Positions 1-8,096 of a stretch of 64,000 bases of DNA are shown here, one piece after another; the first letter of the stretch is position 1; every line of letters begins with the position of its first letter. The stretch lies in NCBI GenBank assembly GCA_013423325.1, contig BLJB01000127.1, forward strand, positions 186,001 through 250,000, written 5' to 3'. Under the pieces are notes generated by a model, which was given only the letters and a program-made list of their open reading frames with translations, was not told the DNA's origin and did no database searches. The position numbers and the translations under genes were made by a program. This stretch comes from Usnea hakonensis. Its lineage: Eukaryota > Ascomycota > Lecanoromycetes > Lecanorales > Parmeliaceae.

Positions 1-2
1 CA

Positions 3-569
3 TCAACGGAAATCTTCGCCTCCCCTCGCTCATCATACCACGACTGGGCGCACACAACAGGCGCAGACTCGGTATCCTGTCCCTTCTCCTTCACCTTCTT
101 CACCTGTCTCCTAGGCTCTTCTCCACACTCCAGTCAACATCCAGCAGCAGACTGCTTCCCCACCATCCACCAACACTATCTCGCCCGGGACCTCTGCGGC
201 CATCTAGCCGTCATGAGCCGTCTGTACAACGACTACGGCTCGCTCGCGCGGGACCGCACGGAAGCCAACGTCAACAGTGTCAATTTCCCGGAATTCCATC
301 GTGGGCACGCACCTGCTGTTGACGGAGAAGAAGAACACGCTGTAAACAAGGAGAGCCGGTTAAAAGCGGATCTGTTGGAAGTTGCCCGGTATGAGCGGGA
401 GAGCGCGGACGTGGTAGGTGAGAAGCTGCTCGGGAAGTTGAGGGCGGGCGGATCGAGGAGGGAAAGGGGTAAGGCGGACGGGGTTGCGCTGTTCATGGGG
501 GTGGCGGCGCTGTATGCTGATGTGTATGTTCAGGAAGACTTGTCGAACCATATACAACAGCCTCAGTAA
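3..569 (+). CDS. Labdane-type diterpene synthase (CPS/KS-like), C-terminal part, cut by window edge
   Basis: The reading frame is open from base 3, with no start needed, to a TAA at 567-569, so this is the last ~188 residues of a gene that begins outside the window. The internal Met at 213 is not the start: the frame upstream of it also looks like protein (a stretch ending DLCGHLAV joins straight onto it). The segment MSRLYNDYGSLARD with RTEAN and NSVNFPEF resembles the class I active-site region of fungal bifunctional copalyl diphosphate/ent-kaurene-type synthases, where an N-D-x-x-S-type metal-binding motif sits in the last quarter of the protein. The class I site ionises a prenyl diphosphate and cyclises it with Mg2+. 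The DDxxD motif and class II domain would lie to the left and cannot be seen. The product could be kaurene or another labdane-related diterpene. Family assignment is from recalled motif similarity only. Confidence 0.68.
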   Translation, partial: STEIFASPRSSYHDWAHTTGADSVSCPFSFTFFTCLLGSSPHSSQHPAADCFPTIHQHYLARDLCGHLAVMSRLYNDYGSLARDRTEANVNSVNFPEFHRGHAPAVDGEEEHAVNKESRLKADLLEVARYERESADVVGEKLLGKLRAGGSRRERGKADGVALFMGVAALYADVYVQEDLSNHIQQPQ

Positions 570-1224
570 GGGCGTCAATTTACAGATAGTATCAGAATCC
601 TTAGTGCAATTTTCCCTTCTCAGCATGTGGGTCAGAACAAGCGTGTTAGATTGCAATCAAGCAAGCACTGCACTGAATCACTTTTTTATGATGTTTTTTT
701 TTTGATTGTCTGCTGGCCGTTTCAGACAGCCCCTATCTTACACGACAACTATCTGAATGAACAGGTCATCATACAGAAACGCTGTTTCGGCCCAGAATAT
801 ATTCCGGCGGCGTCTTTTCCTACTTAGAAGCCATGATGGGCTGAATCCCAGAGATATCAAAAAAGAATTGAAGAATTAATCAAGGACGCCGGATAGGGCG
901 ACTGAAGATTGAATGTCAAGATTCGATAGGACTACTCAAAGAGAAAAGGAGCCGAAAGTATCAAGAATTACCTTATATTACAATACCGCGTCATATTGGA
1001 TTAGCGCGTTGCTCTCTTATCGATAAGAAAAGTTCGGAGCTCGGAACATGGAGCCCGCTGATTAGCAATCCACAATCCATCCGGAACATGCTGACGCATC
1101 CGACCTCAAGTCCCAAGGACATATTGTGTTATATTTGTTATTTTACCCTCAAAGATTCCTGCAATCTGCAATCGAAATTTAGCATGTCGTTGAGAGGCTT
1201 GTGTGAGTTCTAGATTGTAGGAAA
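570..1224. other. Intergenic, no gene seen
   Basis: This is the 3' flank of the diterpene synthase and the promoter of the ferric reductase-like gene. There are only short overlapping open frames without domain-like sequence. A short poly-T run lies near 693-704. No repeat or RNA gene was recognised. Confidence 0.5.
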
Positions 1225-2955
1225 ATGGGCTTCCCTTACCATTTCGTCTCCTTAACCGATGAGCAAACTTCGCGTCGACGTCAATTGTTGGATGGCTATG
1301 GCCAATTCGCACAGCTTTCAGTCTTGCTCGTACCGCTATTATATCAGCTATGTCTCGGAATGCGTCTTCTGATATCACGAGTATGGCCATTCAAACCTTC
1401 TCAGGCTGTCAAAGAGCATCAAAGTCCAGTCATATCTAGGTTCAAACAACCTGCCGCGGGCTACTCAACGAATGTACTCGCACGAGTCCGCTGGTTTCTC
1501 GACGAGGAAGCTCTTGAGGGATGGGAGACCAGACAGGAATGGCTCATCACTGGCCTTTGGGCAGTCTGGCTGCTTGTGCTTGTATTTAGGGATACAGGCG
1601 ATGACTACCTCCACTTGACCAAACGATTTGGCATCGTGGCGGCTTCACAGCTGCCACTACATTATATGCTTGCTGCCAAGTCGTGGAGTCCTATCCAGTA
1701 TCTGACTCGAATGTCTCACGAAGAACTCAATCCCTACCATCGGCTTCTTGGGAGATTACTCATCGCCTTCTTCTCGATCCATGCAATGATGTATTTAAAC
1801 TTTTACATCCAGCTCAACCTCTTGTCAAAGCGCATTCAGGATCGCGATGTGATATTGGGGTTGACAGCCATCATCACCTTTATAACCATTGGAACCACCG
1901 CACTTGCCAAAGTCCGCACTTGGAATTACCGCGTCTTTTTCTATGTTCATGTCATTCTTTCATTGTCACTCCTACCAATACTTTACTTTCATGTCTCCCA
2001 TCTTCGACTATATATTATCGAATCAGTAGCCATCTACCTGGTTCTCATTTTGCAGCGCAATGTATCGCAGACCACCACTAACGCAAATATAAAGCTGATC
2101 TCTTCAGCTAATCTACTCGCAATCAGTATACCGCTCACTAAAGCGCTTTCTTCCAAGGACTTCACCCCGGGCCAGCATATTTATCTTGGTTTTCCAACTT
2201 TGCCCCAAAAGCTCCGCATTAACCCTTTCTCGATTGCCAACATTGATCCTCATAAAGACAACAAAATCGAGCTTGTGGTTCGCGCGCTCTCCGGTACGAC
2301 TGCCATGCTCGCTGATGATGCCACCAAAAAAGGCACCACCAGCATCACCCTCGAAGGTCCTTATGGCGCTGCAAAGTACTTTCCGGATCTTGCCACCTAT
2401 GATCAGGTGCTTTTTGTTGCTGGAGGTGTGGGAGCAACTTTCACATTACCAGTCTACCTCGACCTTCTTCATAGGAAGGCTCGTGGGGAGTCCTTGCCAA
2501 AGCCGAAACTCATATGGGCTGTTCGGCGGAACGTAGATGCTCAATGGGGTATCAAGCAAGTGCTTGAATCCTGTGATGATCTGCCTGAGGCTTTCAAAGT
2601 CTACACCACCCAAGGTGATGTTGATATCCAGGATTCAGATCCCTCAGCTCGCAGGACACAGAGTACATCGGAAGCGGAAGGCAGCGGTTCCATCGAGCTT
2701 CAGGAGCAAGATCGGTTGCTCAGCGATTCGTCTACACCCGGCGAGTCTACGCCCGGAGCTGCAAAAAGTATGTACAACGGTCGCCCTGATTTTGGCGCCA
2801 TAATCGATGAAGCATTCTCATACGATGGCCGTGAAAGGGTGGCAATTTTGGTTTGCGGACCCAGGGGTATGGGTGCGAGTGTCAGAAGAGAAGTCACGAG
2901 GTGGATCTGGAAAGGGAGGAATGTCTTTTGGCATAGCGAAGAATTCGGGTGGTGA
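1225..2955 (+). CDS. Ferric reductase-like transmembrane NADPH oxidoreductase (FRE family)
   Basis: A 576-residue uninterrupted frame. The N-terminal half is a multi-helix membrane domain with two pairs of histidines, each pair 13 residues apart (H172/H186 in HRLLG...SIH, and H242/H256 in YVHVIL...YFH). This is the bis-heme arrangement of the FRE/NOX superfamily. It is followed by an FAD-binding region (RINPFSIAN, about 331-339; the usual His of the H-P-F-T/S motif is Asn here), an NADPH nucleotide loop (VAGGVGATF, about 398-406) and the terminal CGPRGMG nucleotide-binding motif near 550. Such enzymes pass electrons from NADPH through FAD and two hemes across the plasma membrane to reduce Fe3+ or Cu2+. 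A low-complexity Ser/Glu segment (about 475-520) interrupts the NADPH domain, as is common in fungal FREs. The Asn substitution and the short N-terminus (no secreted ectodomain) make the exact substrate uncertain. Confidence 0.88.
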   Translation: MGFPYHFVSLTDEQTSRRRQLLDGYGQFAQLSVLLVPLLYQLCLGMRLLISRVWPFKPSQAVKEHQSPVISRFKQPAAGYSTNVLARVRWFLDEEALEGWETRQEWLITGLWAVWLLVLVFRDTGDDYLHLTKRFGIVAASQLPLHYMLAAKSWSPIQYLTRMSHEELNPYHRLLGRLLIAFFSIHAMMYLNFYIQLNLLSKRIQDRDVILGLTAIITFITIGTTALAKVRTWNYRVFFYVHVILSLSLLPILYFHVSHLRLYIIESVAIYLVLILQRNVSQTTTNANIKLISSANLLAISIPLTKALSSKDFTPGQHIYLGFPTLPQKLRINPFSIANIDPHKDNKIELVVRALSGTTAMLADDATKKGTTSITLEGPYGAAKYFPDLATYDQVLFVAGGVGATFTLPVYLDLLHRKARGESLPKPKLIWAVRRNVDAQWGIKQVLESCDDLPEAFKVYTTQGDVDIQDSDPSARRTQSTSEAEGSGSIELQEQDRLLSDSSTPGESTPGAAKSMYNGRPDFGAIIDEAFSYDGRERVAILVCGPRGMGASVRREVTRWIWKGRNVFWHSEEFGW

Positions 2956-3565
2956 GCTGGCATTTGTGGAAGCGACTTTAGGGTCGCTCGGTAAGGTGCC
3001 TCCGCACTCTCCAAGGCATGAACGTCGTGTCATCTTCACAGTCGCTTATCTAGGCAGGGTCAACTTCTTCGATCGATCTTGTAAGAAGCAAAGGAGGTTG
3101 AGCAACGAGAGAGGTCGCAGACCTACAGCAGTCTTGTTTGTTGACATGTAATTTATTTGGATGTTTGATAGACTGTATGTCAAATTGTCTTTTGATTTTG
3201 AGCTTGGGGTATGCTTAAATATTTGCTGATGTGGAGCCGAAAATATATCAAAGACTGTGAGCCAGCGAGTAGTGTTAGATCGCTACGTCGTTTGACGAAA
3301 ACACGTAGAGTAGCCGGAAGCATGCATGACGTGCGGGCAAACACTGCTTGGTATCGATACGTAGATCAAATGGTCAAAAGAAATTTCTTCAAACCATAAA
3401 TTTCCCTCATACTGCCTTTGCCTTTCTGGAAACATTCCTCGCTACATCACTTTCACCCTCATCCCCACCTCGTCCCCCTTTAGCTTTCAATCCCTAATCA
3501 ACGCCCCTCCCCCCTTTTCTCTCCACCCCAAACCTCTTCTCACCTACTCGACCAATCAGAAAAAA
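2956..3565. other. Intergenic with pyrimidine-rich promoter
   Basis: No gene was seen. From about 3400 to 3565 the + strand is strongly C/T-rich, which is typical of fungal housekeeping promoters just upstream of the start codon at 3566. Confidence 0.45.
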
Positions 3566-5128
3566 ATGGAAGACAACCCCCCCTCACAAAAAACCCCCCT
3601 CTGGCTAGACTGCGACACAGGTACTCCTCCCACCCCCTCCAATTCTCATCTCACTAATCCCCCTCCCCCCTCACCAGGCCACGATGTACCTCTCCCCCGC
3701 CCCCCAAACCCCCAACAAGCTAACCCCCCCCCCAGGACGCATTCGCCATCCTCCTCGCCGCACACCACCCATCACTGCAACTGCTAGGCATCAGCACCGT
3801 CCACGGCAACGCCTCTCTCTTGCACACGACTCACAACACGCTGAGCGTGCTCGCGGCGATTGGCAGGGCGGACGTGCCCGTGCATCCGGGGGCGAGGAAA
3901 CCGTTTTGTAGGCGGGAGGTGCATGCGGTTGATATCCATGGTTTGTTTGTTATTTTCTTGTAATTCGGTGGTGTGTTTGGCGTTTGCTTTGTGGAGATGA
4001 GATGCGTGCTCTTACGCGGCTGGTTGTTTCCTTTCCTTTCCTTTCCTTTCCTTTCCTTTCCTTTCCTTTCCTTTCCTTTCCTTTCCTTTCCTTTCCTTTC
4101 CTTTCCTTTCCTTTCCTTTCCTTTCCTTTTTTTCTTTTGCTCTTTGTATGATTTGGGAGTGGGATTAGTGGGCGTGGGTGATGTGTATGCTAAGTCTCTG
4201 TTTTTGCCCGTCGTTGAATAGGTGTGTCTGGGCTCGATGGCACGACTTTGCTACCGACACCCGTGTCCGCGCCCATTGAGAAACCGAATGCTGTGCTGGC
4301 GATGAGGCACGCGTTGATGGGGCAGGAGAAGGGTGTTGCGTGGGTGGTGGCTACGGGGGCGTTGACGAATGTGGCGTTGCTTTTTGCTACGTTTCCGGAG
4401 GTTGTGGGGCATATTAGGGGATTGAGTGTGATGGGTGGGGCTGTTGGGGGTGGGTTTACGGGGGCGCCGATGGGGCGTGTAGAGGGGGAGGGGGAGAGGT
4501 TTGGGAATTGGACGAGGTGGGCTGAGTTTAATATCTATGTATGTATTTGCTACTTAGGTGCTTTGATTTCTACAGGGTTTGGTTTTGGAGTCTGATGACC
4601 GTGCAGTGTGATCCCGAAGCTGCAAAATCGATCTTCTCGAACCGAACCCTTGCGGCCAAGACCACCCTGATCCCGCTCGATCTCACCCATCAGGTCTTGG
4701 CCACAAGACAAGTCCAGCAGACGTTGCTGAACGGAAAGCTCCCGATGTATTCTTCGACGGCGGCAATGAATCTCCGACAGATGTTTCACGACCTCCTCGT
4801 ATTTTTCGCCCATACCTACAGCGAGGTCTATGGCCTCACCGAGGGACCCCCGCTGCATGATCCAATCGCTGTAGCTGTGCTTCTGGAACCTATAACGGGC
4901 CCTATGATGAAATTTGCCGACAACGGAGGCGAGAGATGGCACGTCAACGTCATAACCGATGGATTGCATAGCCGGCATGAGGAGGAGCGCGGGCAGGTAG
5001 GTAGAACCGTGGTCACCAAGTCTGACGGCGGTGGTGTGCGCATACCCCGCAGTATGCAGGTGGAAAGCTTCTGGAAGGTGATCGATCGCTGCCTCGAGGA
5101 AGCAGAAAGAGCGGTCTCGGATTCATAG
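3566..5128 (+). CDS. Nucleoside hydrolase (inosine-uridine preferring type)
   Basis: Five exons can be joined: 3566-3620, 3678-3685, 3736-3940, 4222-4538 and 4607-5128, giving 368 residues. The N-terminus reads WLDCDTGHDDAFAILLAAHH, the Asp-rich Ca2+-binding signature of nucleoside hydrolases. This motif appears only when the 8-nt exon 3678-3685 is included, which supplies most of GHD; skipping it breaks the frame. Later motifs include ATGALTNVAL, VMGGA, a WAEFNIYCDPEAA segment rebuilt across the last intron, and PPLHDPIAV with the catalytic His. The enzyme hydrolyses N-glycosidic bonds of ribonucleosides for nucleobase salvage (Urh1-like in yeast). Length matches the family. Introns 1 and 2 are unusually C-rich, and intron 3 (281 nt) carries a pentanucleotide microsatellite. 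The gene converges on Pin4, with only 32 bp between the stop codons. Confidence 0.9.
4027..4128. repeat. (CTTTC)n microsatellite inside intron 3 of the nucleoside hydrolase
   Basis: About 20 uninterrupted 5-bp CTTTC units run from 4027 to about 4128, then degrade into T-rich sequence. They lie wholly inside the 3941-4221 intron. Read as protein they give a Phe/Pro/Leu/Ser repeat, which is not a real gene. A pure array of this length is likely length-polymorphic between strains. Confidence 0.95.
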
Positions 5129-5160
5129 CCTCCGTCCACCATCCACAGCAATATGTATCC

Positions 5161-5767
5161 TCAACGTCGTCCCTCAACCATCAAAATGTGGTATCCATGC
5201 TGTGACTTGACCTCAACATATTTCGGGTTCCCAGTCGTGCTCGGCTCCAAATCATATGCCGCCTTCTCGTACGCAGCGTCTAGCGATCCGCGTACTTTCC
5301 ATCCCAAGCTACCGCCTTGACGGGCCTTGTCCTCGGAGAACTCGCTGCGCGAAAACCAGAGTCAGCATTGTCAATTCATAGTAGGCAGTGAAGCCGCAAT
5401 TAAGAAAACGCTGCTCGTGCTCATAAAACATGTTGTGTATCTCGAATCCGTTGCCAAAGGAAGCACCAGCTCCGGAAATGTACGTACCGGGCTACTTCGT
5501 CGAATTTGGCGCCGTCCCTCAACTTCGTCAATGCTTCTTCTTTCTTGGAATGTTTCTCGCACTAAAATCGCAAGTCAGTCCTAGTCGCAGAGTCTGAATA
5601 GAAACAGAGTAGCAGGGCATTGAACGTACCAGTATGTGTCGGGTGTTGATGGCCGTAGCTGCCTTGAGCTTCGAACCTCCTGCATTTTCTTCTTTGCTGG
5701 CGGAGCCTTTGCCCTTGTCTTTGGATTTATCGCCGCTTTTGGCGGCGGGCTTCTTGCTTGGTGCCAT
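5161..5767 (-). CDS. Parvulin-type peptidyl-prolyl cis-trans isomerase Pin4 (Par14-like)
   Basis: Three exons on the minus strand, 5767-5630, 5561-5488 and 5344-5161, give 131 residues, the usual Pin4 size. Residues 1-38 are a Lys/Gly/Ser-rich basic tail (MAPSKKPAAK...), as in Par14 proteins that bind nucleic acid. The parvulin domain starts at NTRHILCEKHSKKEEAL, continues through LRDGAKFDEVAREFSED and RQGGSLGW, and ends with TQ-type HGYHILMVEGRR (here SQHGYHI). The active-site His in RHIL, the GGxLGW loop and the C-terminal HGYH His are all present. It isomerises Xaa-Pro bonds and is usually linked to ribosome biogenesis or the nucleus. There is no WW domain, so it is not Pin1/Ess1. Splice phases close perfectly (138, 74 and 184 nt). 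Confidence 0.93.
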
Positions 5768-6635
5768 ATAGTCGTTGGGTTTGCGAAAGAAAGGGTTACC
5801 AGTGTGCCTTACGGAGTACGGTCATAGGGAATAGTGGGGCGAGGGCTAGAGTGAGGAGTCAGCCACTTAGTGTGGCGCTGATCCGATGCCGCCGCTTTTA
5901 GGTGGGGGCTGAGTCACAGTGGTTATATGAGCACCCTCCCCTTGTGTCCCCCAGTCAGCATTGGAGAAGGCTTTTCACGAAGTACTAACGAATACGCTAT
6001 ACATGATGCTTTTATACCTAATCATTCTACACAGACGAAAAAAGATCACGGCTGGAAACGTGGAGAAACAGCTGGCCGCTAGTCCATCCTAGCTCAGCCT
6101 TAGCTCGCATGGGCGTAGCAATTTTAACATACCACCGCCTCTAGCTTCTGCTTGGAGTAATCGCAACCTTGTATACGAGATTGGCTGTATCGAAAAACGC
6201 CATGCATTCCCTATTCGAGGTCGCGAATACAACAAGCGCAAGAGAATCATGTCGACTGAAAAAAATGGAACCATTGGACTGGCGGTGACAGTCTCCACGT
6301 GATTAGTGCCTCATTCCAAAATGCTATTTGCTCTATGAGGGCTTTCCTAGCACTCTTCGATTTCCTTTGGTAGCGAGCAGGTGGCTTTGAGCGAACATTG
6401 AGCCTCGCGGAGCTGAGCGAGGCCTCAAGTCTCAATCGGTCTGATCCCATTAGTCTCTACGAGATATTTTGGGATATGAGTAGAAAAAGATATAAGAAAT
6501 GAGACAAAAATGCCTATAAGTATTTACCCAAAGTGCGAAAATTGAAACATCATCAAAGATCTTCAGACAGAATATTTTATTGAGCGAGTGATAGCCATCA
6601 CCCTCCCACAAAACACTACCGGAAACCCTAGCAAA
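5768..6635. other. Intergenic, no gene seen
   Basis: Divergent promoter space between Pin4 and the small secreted protein gene. Only short frames without recognisable domains occur. Nothing further was seen. Confidence 0.45.
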
Positions 6636-7198
6636 ATGCACTTCTCCTCTGTCTCCCTCCTCTCCTTCCTCTCCCTCTCTTCCTTCGCAATGGGCATTCA
6701 AACGATCTACCTCGGCTACGTCGAAAACTCTGCCCAGTGCGTTCCCCCCAGCACATCATCGCCCTTTTCCAAACACCACATCCCATCCCCCCTGCCAAGG
6801 CCCTTTACCCCCCCCCACTCTCCACCCCTAACCCCTCCCCCACTAACCCCTCCCCACCAAACCCCACTCGCTAACCCCACTTCCCCCCCCTCACCAGAAA
6901 CGCCTACATCGCCTGGTTCTCCGACAGCCCCGACGTCTGCACTGAAGGCACTGTCTTCGGCCAGCACCAGTCCGGCAGCCCATTCAGCTACTGCGACGAA
7001 GACATCACCATCCTCAGCCACACCAACATCACCTTCACGGGCTGCAGCCCCTGTAACACGACCTCGCTGCCCACGGGCGTTAGTGACTTGGGGACGCCGG
7101 CGCTCAAATGCGGCCCCGCATCGAACCCGCCGGGCGGGTTTCCGTGCGCTGCGAATGGGGGCGCTGGGGTTATTGAGGTTTTGGAGTATTGTGAGTAG
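6636..7198 (+). CDS. Small secreted cysteine-containing protein
   Basis: Two exons, 6636-6736 and 6898-7198, give 133 residues. The start at 6636 was chosen because it opens directly into a secretion signal (MHFSSVSLLSFLSLSSFAMG). A Met 48 nt upstream in frame would bury it. The mature part has seven Cys (in DVCTE, SYCDE, GCSPC, LKCGP, FPCAA and the final EYCE), an NTT and an NIT glycosylation sequon, and ends CE. No family was recognised. An effector-like or surface protein is possible but unproven. The intron (161 nt) is extremely C-rich. The final codons overlap a consensus splice donor (GTGAGT at 7191), so a further 3' exon is possible, but I could not find a convincing continuation. Confidence 0.68.
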
Positions 7199-8096
7199 GG
7201 GTGTAGGGGGTGGTGCGAGGTTGGAGGAGGTTAGAGATTGAGGGAACGAGGAAGAGGAGCGAGGGTTGATGTCTGTTCTGTGACAGTAAGCTTGCATCGG
7301 GTAAAAACGAGTGGGATGGCTTGTGTGATTATTGCGTGTGCATATTCTGCTCGGAGTGAAGAAGATGGTCTTGAACGACATCATAGATCCAGCTCAAAAG
7401 CTGTTCTTCCTTGTTCATCTGACGCAGAAAAGACCTTGTCTTTCTTCGAGGCCTGATGATCATTTTCTGTCGGCCGTCTTTTCGCGGAAGATGTATAATG
7501 TAATATTGAAAGCTATAAGATGGCAAATATTTTTGACAACATAAAAGGATCAACTTCAATTTTAAGAAACATATTTGGATTATTGTCAAGTAGACATATA
7601 GAATCTCAGGCTACATATTTTCTCATAAACCCATTCTTGAAGAAGAAGGACCGACCCATTGGGAGAAATCGTCACGGCCATCTTCTTTTCACAAAACAAA
7701 CCCACATCAAACACATTTCGCACACAACATCAAGGTACTCGCATCAAAGCATGCCAAAATAGGGAGATTCAAACTACGATTCAGAAGAAGACCATGAAAC
7801 AGACTAGCAAGCTATTCTTGCCGATTGGAGCCCACGGGATGATTGCAGCATGGTATCGTCTTCTTCTGCTCTGGTTGTTTCGTGGACTACAATGTATCAT
7901 ATCATCATTGAGCCAATATCAGTCATCTATATTTGTCCATTTTCTATTTTCTTAGAGTATAAAGTATGCGACGGCAATGGCTCTTGTTCAAAAGTACAGC
8001 CAAGTTCCTATTGCAAACCAAGACAATCACAAACCAAAGAAACTTTACAATATAAATCCTCCAGCCACACTTAGAGCTCGATCGAAGCTGTCTTTT
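7199..8096. other. Intergenic, A/T-rich
   Basis: No gene was recognised. The sequence becomes A/T-rich after about 7450. Several short frames overlap on both strands, but none has domain-like composition. Confidence 0.45.

Noticed and set aside
3973..4221. Open frame with a long Phe-Pro-Phe-Leu-Ser repeat
   Set aside because: It is simply translation of the (CTTTC)n array inside a nucleoside hydrolase intron.
6716..7384. 222-codon minus-strand frame
   Set aside because: Antisense to the small secreted protein and its C-rich intron; the open state follows from skewed composition.
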